DNA of 64,000 bases from Trichormus variabilis 0441. Its GTDB lineage: Bacteria; Cyanobacteriota; Cyanobacteriia; Cyanobacteriales; Nostocaceae. The stretch covers positions 5,646,501-5,710,500 of the forward strand of contig NZ_CP047242.1 in assembly GCF_009856605.1 (NCBI RefSeq). The letters are read 5' to 3'. The first letter of the stretch is position 1. Every line of letters begins with the position of its first letter. Below are positions 27,380-37,584 of this stretch, in pieces. The notes beneath the pieces were generated by a model. The model did not search any database. It was not told the origin of the DNA and worked only from the letters and a program-made list of their open reading frames with translations. The translations under genes and the position numbers were made by a program.

Positions 27380-28426
27380 TTAATTTTGCATGACGGCATC
27401 TAATAAAACATCAGCACCAAAGCGGACGACATCAGTGCAGGGTAAACCAGTTTCTGCTATTGTGTGAGCGATCGCCTCTTTTGCTGCATACTCATCTAAG
27501 TGGGCAGTATTCAAAGCTATACCTACCACAGGCACAGTCCCAAACGCCCCGCCGCCACTGGCTACAGTTTCATACAGCCGAATTACTTCTGGTAAGGGCG
27601 GAATTGGTACATGAGGATTATTGCCGTTGTGAGTCTGTCCGGCGCGGTGTACCAATACTAGTTGGGTGGGTTGGGAACCACGAATCAGAGGTAAGGTAGC
27701 GGTAGAACCAGGATGTAGTAAGGAACCTTGCCCTTCAATGTGCAAAATATCGTAGTTTTTGCCATAGCGCATCACCATCTGTTCCACTGCACCAGCAGCA
27801 AAGTCTACCCGTACCGCATCCAAGGCGACACCATCCCCTTCCAACATCACACCAGTCTGCCCAGTAGCCAAAAACTTAGAACGCCAACCCCGCAATTTTG
27901 CCGCCCAATGTAGTTCTAAACTAGTGGACATTTTCCCGATTGCCATATCCGTTCCCACTGTCAGCACCCGCCGACAGGGTAAAGTCCGCGCTGCACCACT
28001 AGCCACATCTAAATTAGCTGGTTCTTTGCGGACATCCCAAATTAATTGTCCTGGTTGGAGGAGGGCATTTAAATCGGGGATATTTGCCAAGGGGGTGTGT
28101 AAGCCATTTACCAATGACATCCCCGCTTGCAGGGCAGTTTTCAGTTCTATCCAGTAATCATCTGGTATACCACCACCCTTGGGGGCAATACCAATCACTA
28201 AGACTTGGGGTTTATACTCTAAAGCTGCTTCTACCGACTTGACAATCGGGACATCTCGCTTAATCCCTGTGATTTCTCTCAAGGATTGGCCTGCACAGTT
28301 GCGGTCAATGACTGCGACAATAGGGGCTTCACTGTAGCGTAAAAGTGCTAGCCCTGTTTTGCCAATAGTTCCCGTAGTTCCTTCATGTAGCAGAATTGCT
28401 ACTCGTTGATTAAGTGGCAGACGCAC
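27380..28426 (-). CDS. dgcN: DUF1611 protein, DgcN-type D-amino-acid N-acetyltransferase
   Basis: The 348-residue product has the DUF1611 layout: an N-terminal Rossmann-like domain (EGTTGTIGKTGLALLRYSEA) and a C-terminal P-loop-like domain (VLTVGTDMAIGKMSTSLEL) ending with SQPTQLVLVHRAGQ. Its start overlaps the end of the epimerase gene by 17 bp, so the two are coupled. In marine bacteria the DgcN-DgcA pair converts D-glutamate to N-acetyl-D-glutamate and then racemises it. Transfer of this role to the cyanobacterial pair is inference from the conserved neighbourhood. Confidence 0.8.
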   Translation of the reverse strand: MRLPLNQRVAILLHEGTTGTIGKTGLALLRYSEAPIVAVIDRNCAGQSLREITGIKRDVPIVKSVEAALEYKPQVLVIGIAPKGGGIPDDYWIELKTALQAGMSLVNGLHTPLANIPDLNALLQPGQLIWDVRKEPANLDVASGAARTLPCRRVLTVGTDMAIGKMSTSLELHWAAKLRGWRSKFLATGQTGVMLEGDGVALDAVRVDFAAGAVEQMVMRYGKNYDILHIEGQGSLLHPGSTATLPLIRGSQPTQLVLVHRAGQTHNGNNPHVPIPPLPEVIRLYETVASGGGAFGTVPVVGIALNTAHLDEYAAKEAIAHTIAETGLPCTDVVRFGADVLLDAVMQN

Positions 28427-29462
28427 TATATTTTACCCCCAAGCCTGGTAAATCGTTTGGTAATACTCGCCCTTCTTTTAACAATGCACCTGTAAAAGGA
28501 TCATCGCTTAAGTTGAGGTGACTGTCTAAGTCTAAATAATCAGCTAATGGCGCTAATTGTGCCGCCGCCGTATTGGATAATGTACTGTCAGAATAACAGC
28601 CAAACATGACTTGTAACCCACAAGCTTTGGCTGTGTGTACCATCCTTAGTGCCTCAGTTAAACCCCCAGATTTCATCAATTTAATATTGATGCCATCTAC
28701 ATAACTAGCTAAACGGGGAATATCTTTACTGTTAAAGCAACTTTCATCCACAAAAATCGGTAGGGGGGATTTTTCCTTGAGTTTGATTAAATCCTCTTCT
28801 CGTCCTCTAACTAGTGGCTGTTCAATATATTTGATCCCCAAATCAGCCAGCCAATTGCACATTTCCACCGCATCTGACAAACTCCAACCACCGTTGGCAT
28901 CCACAAAAAACTCTTGTGCTGGTGCTTCTTGCTGCACAGCTAAAAGCATCTTCTTATCTGCTTCTATACCCTGCGGACTGCCCAACTTCACTTTCAACAA
29001 GCGAACATCTGTAAAATCTAACCAGTCTCTTGTCCGTATCCTGGCGGCTTCCGGTGTATCAATACCAATGGTAACAGAAGTTGGTACTATAGCCTGGCGA
29101 TCGAGTCCCCAGATTTGCCACAAAGGTAAACCCACAGATTTACCCAGCCAGTCGTGCATCGCCATATCTAAAGCTGCCCTGACTGCGGAAGGAACCTGAT
29201 ATTTGATAAAGACTTGCTCTATTTCCTGTCGCTGCAACGGGCTAAATGGTTCTAAGAATGGCACAATTTGCTGCAAGTAGTCTTTGATGACATTAGTTGA
29301 TTGTCCATAATTACCTACACCAAACGGTGAAGCCTCTCCCCAACCTTCGATGTCATTGTGTACAATCTTCACCCAGACATTTGTAGTCTTTGCCGTAGTG
29401 CCACGACTAATGGTCAAAGGAAATCTTTTATTGACCGTAAACAAAATGACTTCTACCTGCAT
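28410..29462 (-). CDS. dgcA: Enolase-superfamily epimerase/racemase (dipeptide epimerase or DgcA)
   Basis: The preferred start is ATG at 29462, giving 350 residues; the frame extends 15 codons further but MQVEVILFTVNKRFPLTISR is the family N-terminus. It belongs to the muconate-lactonising subgroup: KxK catalytic pair in LLKVKLGS, metal ligands in DANGG, EQPL and DES, and the second catalytic Lys in INIKLMKSGG. All are present. Relatives are called L-Ala-D/L-Glu epimerases; coupling to DgcN suggests N-acetyl-D-Glu racemase activity. Substrate cannot be settled from sequence. Confidence 0.85.
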   Translation of the reverse strand: MQVEVILFTVNKRFPLTISRGTTAKTTNVWVKIVHNDIEGWGEASPFGVGNYGQSTNVIKDYLQQIVPFLEPFSPLQRQEIEQVFIKYQVPSAVRAALDMAMHDWLGKSVGLPLWQIWGLDRQAIVPTSVTIGIDTPEAARIRTRDWLDFTDVRLLKVKLGSPQGIEADKKMLLAVQQEAPAQEFFVDANGGWSLSDAVEMCNWLADLGIKYIEQPLVRGREEDLIKLKEKSPLPIFVDESCFNSKDIPRLASYVDGINIKLMKSGGLTEALRMVHTAKACGLQVMFGCYSDSTLSNTAAAQLAPLADYLDLDSHLNLSDDPFTGALLKEGRVLPNDLPGLGVKYSASAT

Positions 29463-29551
29463 AACAACGCTCAATCTTTGCTGAGAGCAAAAACAGTGTA
29501 AATACAAAGTCTAGCTTATTTGAGGTATCTGTTATACTTTTTTACATTCAT

Positions 29552-29666
29552 TAGGGAACACCAAAAAATAAATTATTCCAAATTGATGGTTAGTAGGGTG
29601 CGTCAGTAGGAATTATTTCTTGGTACAGCTAGGTTCTGTTGCACTGACGCACCCTACATTTTGGAT
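29552..29666. repeat. Miniature inverted-repeat element, copy A
   Basis: Perfect 15-bp arms GTAGGGTGCGTCAGT (29593-29607) and ACTGACGCACCCTAC (29643-29657) flank a 35-bp loop. The left flank (ACCAAAAAATAAATTATTCC type) and right flank (ATTTTGGA) are shared with copy B near 49.6 kb. It lies upstream of the Nudix gene. No coding capacity. Confidence 0.8.
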
Positions 29667-29735
29667 ATCTTTTATCTGGAAATTCCTTAATGAGTGGATG
29701 TAAATTTAAATATTAATTCGTAAATAAATGAATCT

Positions 29736-30290
29736 ATGAGTAAATTACAAGAATGGCAAATATTAAACTCCAAAATGGTTTTAGATCATCCCTGGTGTCA
29801 AGTCAGGCAAGATGAAGTTAAATTACCAAGCGGTACAATAATAGATGATTATTTTGTCAATGTCAGACCAGATATTGTCCTAGTTTTGCCGATTACCGAT
29901 AATAGAGAAGTTATATTTGTACGTCAATACAGACATGGGGTGGGAGATTTCTTTTTAGAACTGCCAGCCGGGAGATTTGATCCAACACAAGAAAGTGCTG
30001 AAGATGCAGGGTTGAGAGAATTGCAAGAAGAAACTGGTTATATTGCTCAACAATTAATCAAAATTGCCATACTATACGATAATCCCAGCAAAGACACTAA
30101 TCAAATACATTTATTTCTAGCAGAAAATGTGGTTAAAGTTGGGGAGCAAAATTTAGATATTACAGAGGAAATAGAAATTATTTTAATTCCTCTTGAATCA
30201 GTCTTAGAAAAAATTACTCAAGGTGAAATTTCGGTAGCGGGAACTATTGCAGCTTTATTTCTAGGGTTGAATTTTATTACTGATAAGTAA
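29736..30290 (+). CDS. Nudix hydrolase, ADP-ribose pyrophosphatase-like
   Basis: This 184-residue protein has a complete Nudix box GRFDPTQESAEDAGLRELQE followed by ETGY (about residues 88-112), with all catalytic Glu residues. The N-terminal beta strands (VRPDIVLVLPITDNREVIFV) and ELPAGR-like ELPAGRF before the box resemble ADP-ribose/NDP-sugar pyrophosphatases. It probably hydrolyses ADP-ribose or a related nucleoside diphosphate in the cytoplasm. It is monocistronic, with miniature repeats on both sides. Confidence 0.9.
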   Translation: MSKLQEWQILNSKMVLDHPWCQVRQDEVKLPSGTIIDDYFVNVRPDIVLVLPITDNREVIFVRQYRHGVGDFFLELPAGRFDPTQESAEDAGLRELQEETGYIAQQLIKIAILYDNPSKDTNQIHLFLAENVVKVGEQNLDITEEIEIILIPLESVLEKITQGEISVAGTIAALFLGLNFITDK

Positions 30291-30356
30291 TTAACGTAAT
30301 ACCAATTAAAAAATACGACAGATATATACGACTAGTATTTGATTTTTAAAATATAA

Positions 30357-30411
30357 GTAGGGTGGGCAATTCCCACCACAAACATGATAAGGTGGGCATT
30401 GCCCACCCTAC
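30357..30411. repeat. Miniature inverted repeat (GTAGGGTGGGCAAT type)
   Basis: Arms GTAGGGTGGGCAAT (30357-30370) and ATTGCCCACCCTAC (30398-30411) form a 14-bp perfect inverted repeat with an inner GGTGGG/CCCACC pair. Related single palindromes occur at 55580-55602 and 56952-56972. It sits between two convergent-spaced plus-strand genes and may also act as a terminator. Confidence 0.7.
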
Positions 30412-30456
30412 AGATAATTAGAGAAATTTAATAATCAAATCTGATTCCTAAAGCTG

Positions 30457-30927
30457 ATGAAAATACGATTATTTCACATACAAGATGCGGAACAGATAGC
30501 ACTTTTATTCCACCAAACAGTACGTGAGGTTAATATCAGGGACTACTCGAATAATCAAGTAATAGCATGGGCCCCAGATAATATTCATTTTAGGGACTGG
30601 GCAAAAATTTGTTCAGAACGATTTACTTACGTTGCTGATGATCAAGGAGTGATTGCAGGTTTTGGCGAGTTAGAGTTAAACGGACATATAGACTGCTTCT
30701 ACTGCCATAAAAATTATCTGGGTATGGGCGTAGGCAGGAAAATTTATTCGGCAATTGAGACTAAAGCTGATGAATTAGGAATTAGTCGCTTGTACACCGA
30801 AGCCAGCATTACTGCCAAGTCGTTTTTCCTGCGTATGGGTTTTTCCATTATCAGAGAACAGCAGGTGGAACGCAGAAGAGAATATTTTATAAATTTCGCA
30901 ATGGAGAAGTTTTTAATCTCTAGCTGA
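30457..30927 (+). CDS. GNAT-family N-acetyltransferase
   Basis: This 156-residue protein has the GNAT fold: N-terminal FHIQDAEQIALLFHQTVREV, motif A around YLGMGVGRKIYSAIETKADEL (Q/RxxGxG/A form GMGVGR, acetyl-CoA pyrophosphate binding), and motif B with SFFLRMGF near the end. It resembles YafP/PhnO-type acetyltransferases. Substrate is unknown. It converges on ribBA with an 8-bp gap. Confidence 0.85.
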   Translation: MKIRLFHIQDAEQIALLFHQTVREVNIRDYSNNQVIAWAPDNIHFRDWAKICSERFTYVADDQGVIAGFGELELNGHIDCFYCHKNYLGMGVGRKIYSAIETKADELGISRLYTEASITAKSFFLRMGFSIIREQQVERRREYFINFAMEKFLISS

Positions 30928-30935
30928 TTAACTAG

Positions 30936-32738
30936 TTATTCTTCCACCTCTTTACTAAAACTATAAATTTTCTGTGTTTCCAAATCGCTACCTACGGAGG
31001 AAGGTAATTTATCAGGTGAAATTGTTTGCCGGTCTAATTGGACTTGCAAGTTACTGAGGGGATCGCTACCGGAAGAAATCAGAAATTCAAGTTTCTGGAC
31101 GTAAGGTAGGGTTGCGAGGTTATCGAGAATTGGCAAAATTGCTTGTAGGTAAGGATGACCGCTTTGGCTATACCAATCACAACTAGCGACTTTTTCTTGG
31201 TCGAAACCTAAGTGTACTATCAAGGATGGCTTATCGAAAAGAGCGATCGCCAATGGTCGGGCTTCTTCCTGTAACAATAAATCATAGCTTCTGACTAAAT
31301 GCCGCAGTTTCTCTAAACGTTCATAGCGTTTTGTTACCAATTGTGGGTCATCTTGCCAGTGAATAGCTACAGTTACGAGGTAAGTCTGCAACAGCATATG
31401 ACCGAGTTTTTTCGCCTTGGTCGCCAAGTAGTAAGAATTATAATCGTTGGCTTCAATGAGTAATGGCACGCGGTCAACTACTTCCAAGCCGTATCCCTTA
31501 ACCCCGGCAATTTTCCGGGGATTGTTGGTAATCAGGCGGATCTTTTTCACACCCAAATCCATGAGCATTTGCGCTCCCATACCATAGTCACGCAAGTCTG
31601 CGGGGAAACCCAAGCGCTCGTTAGCTTCCACTGTATCCAGTCCCATATCCTGTAAGGAGTAGGCTTTGAGTTTGTTAATTAACCCAATCCCCCGTCCTTC
31701 TTGCCGTAGGTAGACAACCACACCTTGACCCGCAGTTTCAATCATTTTCAAGGCAGCTTGTAACTGCATCCGACAATCGCAGCGCAAAGAACCCAAAGCA
31801 TCACCTGTTAAACATTCTGAGTGCATCCGCACCATCACAGGTTCATCTCGAAAATTTTCTGGATTGCCCTTGACGATAGCAACGTGTTCTGTATTGTCGA
31901 GGGTGTGACGATAGGCGTAGATGTCAAATTGACCGAATTGACTGGGTAGTTTGGTAATTACTTCACGATATACCAGGCGATCGTGTTGTAGGCGATAACT
32001 AATTAAATCGGCAATACTAATAATTTTCAGATCGTGGTGTTTGGCATATTCAATTAACTGCTGTAACCTTGCCATTGAACCATCGGGGTTTTGAATTTCA
32101 CAAATCACCCCAGCCGGGTATAGTCCAGCCAAGCGAGATAAATCAACAGCAGCCTCTGTATGTCCAGCACGTTTCAGTACCCCGCCAGCTTTAGCCCGTA
32201 AAGGAAAAATATGACCAGGACGACGCAAATCTGAAGGTTTGGTGGCTGGGTTGAGTGTGATTTGAATTGTCCGCGCCCGGTCTTCGGCTGATATACCAGT
32301 AGATACGCCCAGATGGGGGCTAGCATCAACACTGACAGTAAAAGCTGTCTGGTTGGGGTCGGTGATATTTGTCACCATCAATGGTAGGTCGAGTTCATCG
32401 AGGCGATCGCCTGTCATTGCTAAACAAATCAACCCTCTTGCTTCCACTGCCATAAAATTAATCATGTCAGGTGTGGCGAATTGAGCAGCACAAATCAAAT
32501 CGCCTTCATTTTCTCGATTTTCATCATCTACCACTACAATGGCACGACCGGCTTTTAAATCTGATAAGGCAGCATCAATAGAATCAAACATAAACTTTTC
32601 GGTTGAAGAGGCAAATATCTGAGGAACAACACCCGTGCCAAGGTTCTCCCCATTTAGGGGATGAGCGGAGGACTGCTGTGTATTTTTAGGTTGTGACACA
32701 GAGGATTTTGAGCCAGGGATAGTAAATTTTCTTAACAA
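30936..32738 (-). CDS. ribBA: Bifunctional riboflavin enzyme: DHBP synthase / GTP cyclohydrolase II
   Basis: The product is 600 residues from a TTG at 32738; a GTG at 32699 or ATG at 32591 are alternative starts because the first 50 residues are low complexity. The RibB domain (about 52-250) carries [11 protein letters not shown] and [13 protein letters not shown]. The RibA domain (about 258-450) carries the zinc ligands in [16 protein letters not shown] and the RQEGRGIGL motif. Both enzymes look intact: they make the two precursors of riboflavin, from ribulose 5-phosphate and GTP. An extra C-terminal region of about 140 residues is the extension usual in cyanobacterial RibBA. No FMN riboswitch is recognisable upstream. 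Confidence 0.95.
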   Translation of the reverse strand: MLRKFTIPGSKSSVSQPKNTQQSSAHPLNGENLGTGVVPQIFASSTEKFMFDSIDAALSDLKAGRAIVVVDDENRENEGDLICAAQFATPDMINFMAVEARGLICLAMTGDRLDELDLPLMVTNITDPNQTAFTVSVDASPHLGVSTGISAEDRARTIQITLNPATKPSDLRRPGHIFPLRAKAGGVLKRAGHTEAAVDLSRLAGLYPAGVICEIQNPDGSMARLQQLIEYAKHHDLKIISIADLISYRLQHDRLVYREVITKLPSQFGQFDIYAYRHTLDNTEHVAIVKGNPENFRDEPVMVRMHSECLTGDALGSLRCDCRMQLQAALKMIETAGQGVVVYLRQEGRGIGLINKLKAYSLQDMGLDTVEANERLGFPADLRDYGMGAQMLMDLGVKKIRLITNNPRKIAGVKGYGLEVVDRVPLLIEANDYNSYYLATKAKKLGHMLLQTYLVTVAIHWQDDPQLVTKRYERLEKLRHLVRSYDLLLQEEARPLAIALFDKPSLIVHLGFDQEKVASCDWYSQSGHPYLQAILPILDNLATLPYVQKLEFLISSGSDPLSNLQVQLDRQTISPDKLPSSVGSDLETQKIYSFSKEVEE

Positions 32739-33105
32739 TTTCTTATTCTAAATTGTAGCTCGTTTATACGGCGGAGATATAGACTAGCAATGTTTTGATA
32801 ACAAGGAGAAATTTCTGTCGCTAAAATGCCCTTGGTTTAACTTGTATATCTTTTCGTGTTGGCTGTTCACAGTTGACGGTTAACTGTGAACAAACCATAC
32901 TTACTAGAGTCCCTGAGTGCTGAGTTCCGAGGGCAACACTAAAGATTAGAGGTTATGATTTTTGGCTCAAAACTCAAAATTCTGCACATGGCTCAACCTC
33001 AGCTACTGCTAACGGAACTCAGTATACATAACTCATCACTCACCATAAGTTCTATAGTTAATAGCTGATCACAGATTCACCAAAAGCGGATAAGGATTTG
33101 ATAAC
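32739..33105. other. Divergent ribBA-argC intergenic region
   Basis: It holds promoters for two divergent genes. A 10-bp inverted repeat GTTCACAGTT / AACTGTGAAC with a 7-nt centre lies near 32866-32892; it may be an operator or a hairpin. No gene is seen. An upstream ORF-like stretch is not supported. Confidence 0.35.
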
Positions 33106-34164
33106 ATGGGCAATTTTGGGCGCGTACCCGTTGGGATTGTTGGCGCGTCAGGCTATGGTGGGGTACAGTTAGTCCGATTACTGATGGATCATCCAGAAGT
33201 TGAACTAGTTTATTTAGGTGGTGAGAGTAGTGTAGGTAAATCTTTTGCATCTCTCTACCCCCATTTAGCTCATGCAGTTAAATTATCAATTGAAGAAGTA
33301 GACCCAGAAGTTATTGCGCGTCGCTGCGAAGTGGTATTTCTCTCGATGCCGAATGGTCTAGCTTGTCAAATTGTGCCAACATTGTTGGAAAAAGGCTGTA
33401 AAGTACTGGATTTGAGTGCAGACTATCGATTCCGTAACTTGACAACTTACACCACTTGGTATGGTGTGGAAAGGAGCGATCGCCCGACAGCTGACACCGC
33501 CGTATATGGTTTACCGGAACTGTACCGCGATCGCATCTCTGAAGCCCAGTTAGTCGGTTGTCCCGGTTCCTACCCCACCGCTAGCCTCTTAGCATTATCA
33601 CCACTGTTAAAACAAGGGTTAATCGTTCCGGAAACCGCTATTGTTGACGCTAAATCCGGCACATCTGGCGGCGGGAGGGAAGCCAAAACTTATTTATTAC
33701 TAGCGGAAGCAGATAATTCTCTTGCCCCTTATAGTGTCGTTCGTCATCGTCACACACCAGAAATCGAGCAAATTTGTAGCGATTTGGCAGGACACGAAGT
33801 TACAGTCCAATTTACGCCACATCTGATCCCCATAGTGCGTGGAACCTTAGCAACTGTATACGCTACCCTCCGCGACCCCGGTTTAGTAGGAGATGATTTA
33901 ACTACTATTTATACAGCATTTTACCGTAATTCCCCTTGGATAAAAGTCTGTGAAAGTGGCATTTATCCCCAAACCAAATGGGCTGCGGGCAGTAATCTTT
34001 GTTATATCGGTGTAGAAGTTGACCCGCGTACTGGCCGGGTAATTGTCATGTCAGCCATTGACAACCTGATTAAAGGCCAAGCGGGTCAAGCAATTCAGTG
34101 TCTCAACATTATGATGGGTTGGGATGAGACATTGGGTTTACCAAAGATGGGGTTTTATCCGTGA
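33106..34164 (+). CDS. argC: N-acetyl-gamma-glutamyl-phosphate reductase with Ser at the catalytic Cys position
   Basis: The 352-residue product has the NADP-binding start [17 protein letters not shown] and conserved SGTSGGGR and HRHTPEIEQ segments, so the family is certain. It catalyses NADPH-dependent reduction of N-acetylglutamyl phosphate, third step of arginine synthesis. The active-site motif, normally P-G-C-Y-P-T, reads PGSYPT here: residue 155 is Ser (codon TCC, 33568-33570). A Cys remains at 152. The rest of the protein shows no sign of decay. It is either an inactive or altered enzyme backed by another argC, or a single-base (TGC to TCC) sequence error. Divergent from ribBA. Confidence 0.95.
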   Translation: MGNFGRVPVGIVGASGYGGVQLVRLLMDHPEVELVYLGGESSVGKSFASLYPHLAHAVKLSIEEVDPEVIARRCEVVFLSMPNGLACQIVPTLLEKGCKVLDLSADYRFRNLTTYTTWYGVERSDRPTADTAVYGLPELYRDRISEAQLVGCPGSYPTASLLALSPLLKQGLIVPETAIVDAKSGTSGGGREAKTYLLLAEADNSLAPYSVVRHRHTPEIEQICSDLAGHEVTVQFTPHLIPIVRGTLATVYATLRDPGLVGDDLTTIYTAFYRNSPWIKVCESGIYPQTKWAAGSNLCYIGVEVDPRTGRVIVMSAIDNLIKGQAGQAIQCLNIMMGWDETLGLPKMGFYP

Positions 34165-34247
34165 TTGGGTATTGGGTATTGGGTATTGGGTAATGAAAGA
34201 GGATTTAATTTGTCCCCAGTCCCCAGTCCCCAGTCCCCAGTCCCCAG
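34164..34247. repeat. Heptamer short tandem repeats
   Basis: Four ATTGGGT units follow the argC stop and five CCCCAGT units (34213-34247) precede the eno stop. Such STRRs are a hallmark of heterocyst-forming cyanobacteria. Here they separate two convergent genes. Confidence 0.9.
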
Positions 34248-34250
34248 TCC

Positions 34251-35588
<1,338 letters not shown>

Positions 35589-35804
35589 TCAACCCCATCG
35601 CTAGCATAGGCGCTGAGGCGACTTATTGGCTGAGATTAAATGAAGATTTCCAAAGATTGGGTAAGTCTATGCCCAATGCACGGACTTTGGATTTTGAATT
35701 ATTTTTTGGCCAATAGTCAATAGCCAACAGTTAATAGTCAATTTTTTTACTGGAGATAATTATTGCAGCGAGTAAAATCGATTACAGTCAAATGAGGAAT
35801 ACTC

Positions 35805-36647
35805 ATGAAATTTACTTTAAAAGCGATCGCCTTTTTTACTGGTCTGGCTATGTTCGGGGAAGCGGCAAATGCTGTCCAATTACGTCTACCCCAGCAGCCT
35901 CTTAATCATGCCACCAGCATTAGTCAAGCTACAGAACCGTTAGATTTATCTTTGCTGGCGAAAAGTGTTACCAATCTCTTACAAAGCGATCGCCATCAAA
36001 CTGATTCTCAGATAGAATTTAAAGTCGGTAGTAAAGGTACTGAGACGACAATTTACTTGCAAAGTAGAATGATTACCCAGTCAGGGAAAAAGTTTCGGGC
36101 TGAAGTTGCTTATACAAAGCCAGGAGAAGCTGCCAAAACTGGTAACTTAGTTATTTCTGACGGTAAACAAGTGTGGATTTATCGCTCCGATTTGCGACAA
36201 TATTCCGTTACTTCCTATCAAGATTTTAAAGACTCTAGCGACTGGGTTTTAATTGGTATCTCCTCTTTTGTTTTTCTAGATTTCCCAGAGGAAGATAGAA
36301 AAGTTGTTGTTGATGGTAACTTATCAGACAAAAATGTTTTGACATACCTTGGCTTGGTTAGTAACGGCGAACTCAAGGGAGAAACACGTAAATTTGATGG
36401 TCAAACAGCTTACGTGTATGACTACAAAGACCCAAAAGACGGATTTACATTAAGCGCCTTCGTCAATCTGGAAACAGCTATTCTCCAGCAAGTACAATTA
36501 GCCGGCAAATCAGACGATTTAGATATTCTCTTAACCGAAAAAATCTTAAGTAAAACAGTAAATCCTACTATCAATGCCAATACTTTCCGATTTGTACCGC
36601 CTAAAGGTACTCAAAGAGTGAAAACCCTCTCTATTAGCCCTTTGTGA
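35805..36647 (+). CDS. Exported LolA-like protein (DUF2092 type)
   Basis: This 280-residue protein has a signal peptide (MKFTLKAIAFFTGLAMFGEA, cleavage probably after ANA). The mature part is beta-rich with TTIYLQSRMITQSGKKFRAE and ISDGKQVWIYRSDLRQYSV, the pattern of LolA/LolB-like and DUF2092 outer-membrane lipid carrier folds. It probably works in the periplasm with hydrophobic ligands. It stands alone between divergently placed eno and convergent thiD. Confidence 0.75.
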   Translation: MKFTLKAIAFFTGLAMFGEAANAVQLRLPQQPLNHATSISQATEPLDLSLLAKSVTNLLQSDRHQTDSQIEFKVGSKGTETTIYLQSRMITQSGKKFRAEVAYTKPGEAAKTGNLVISDGKQVWIYRSDLRQYSVTSYQDFKDSSDWVLIGISSFVFLDFPEEDRKVVVDGNLSDKNVLTYLGLVSNGELKGETRKFDGQTAYVYDYKDPKDGFTLSAFVNLETAILQQVQLAGKSDDLDILLTEKILSKTVNPTINANTFRFVPPKGTQRVKTLSISPL

Positions 36648-36652
36648 GATGA

Positions 36653-36746
36653 CTGGGGATTGGGGATTGGGGACTGGGGACTGGGGATTAGGGACTGGGG
36701 ACGAAATTTACTCCCTACACCCATATACCCCTACACCCCTACACCC
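36653..36746. repeat. Heptamer short tandem repeats
   Basis: Runs of GGGGATT/GGGGACT heptamers (36655-36700) and a CCCCTACA run (about 36715-36750) fill the gap between two convergent genes. They are typical low-complexity Nostocales STRRs. Confidence 0.85.
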
Positions 36747-36747
36747 C

Positions 36748-37575
36748 TTACCCATCATTTTGTAACAACTGAAAGAAATGCCCTACTGGCCCTTGTCCTT
36801 GCCCAATATTGAGGGAGTAAGTGAGTGCAGTAGTGACATATTCCTTTGCTTGAGTTACAGCTTGGTGCAAATTTTGACCCTTTGCTAGATTGGAGGCGAT
36901 CGCAGCTGATAAAGTACAACCAGTACCGTGAGTATTTTTGGTATCTACCTGCTTTGTTGTCAGGGTTTCTAGATGTTGTCCATCAAACCAAATATCCACA
37001 CCACGGGCATTTCCCTGCATCCCTCCACCCTTGACTAACACAGCCTTTGCTTTTAAATTGCGGTGAATTACTTGAGCTGCTGCCCTCATATCATCTAGGG
37101 TATTTATCGGTAAACCGCTTAAAATTTGGGCTTCGTACCTGTTGGGTGTAATTATCGCCGCCAGAGGGATTAGTTGCTGGCGCAGAGTCTTGATAGCATT
37201 ATCATCAATTAATTGCGCCCCAGTCCGTGAAACCATTACCGGGTCAACTACTAAGTTATTTATTCCTAAAGTTTCCACTTGCTGGGCAACAGTAGCGATA
37301 ATTCCTTGATTGAGCAACATACCAGTTTTCGCTGCCTGTACACCAATATCCTCCACAACGGCTTGTATTTGGGCTGCAACTGCCTCCGGCGACATAGCGT
37401 CAACTCTGGCTACTCCCAAGGTATTTTGTGCCGTGACGCAGGTTATAGCGCTAGTACCGTGGACACAATGAAAGGCAAAGGTGCGTAAATCAGCTTGAAT
37501 TCCTGCACCGCCGCCACTATCGGAACCGGCAATGGTTAATGCAACAGGAACCCTGGATATTGTTTCAGCATTCAT
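36748..37575 (-). CDS. thiD: Hydroxymethylpyrimidine / phosphomethylpyrimidine kinase
   Basis: This 275-residue ribokinase-fold enzyme begins ALTIAGSDSGGGAGIQADLR, the ThiD signature, and ends with the kinase motif NTHGTGCTLSAAIAS containing the catalytic Cys/Asp region. It phosphorylates HMP and HMP-P for thiamine synthesis in the cytoplasm. ATG at 37575 lies only 9 bp after the end of the upstream lipoprotein gene, so the two could be cotranscribed. No TPP riboswitch is visible. Confidence 0.95.
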   Translation of the reverse strand: MNAETISRVPVALTIAGSDSGGGAGIQADLRTFAFHCVHGTSAITCVTAQNTLGVARVDAMSPEAVAAQIQAVVEDIGVQAAKTGMLLNQGIIATVAQQVETLGINNLVVDPVMVSRTGAQLIDDNAIKTLRQQLIPLAAIITPNRYEAQILSGLPINTLDDMRAAAQVIHRNLKAKAVLVKGGGMQGNARGVDIWFDGQHLETLTTKQVDTKNTHGTGCTLSAAIASNLAKGQNLHQAVTQAKEYVTTALTYSLNIGQGQGPVGHFFQLLQNDG

Positions 37576-37584
37576 AAGCGAAGA

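Noticed and set aside
32739..33105. FMN riboswitch upstream of ribBA
   Set aside because: The conserved RFN elements are not visible; only a short inverted repeat is present.
34164..34247. Heptamer repeats as regulatory sites for eno or argC
   Set aside because: Such STRRs occur between many genes in these genomes and here lie at the 3' ends of both genes.
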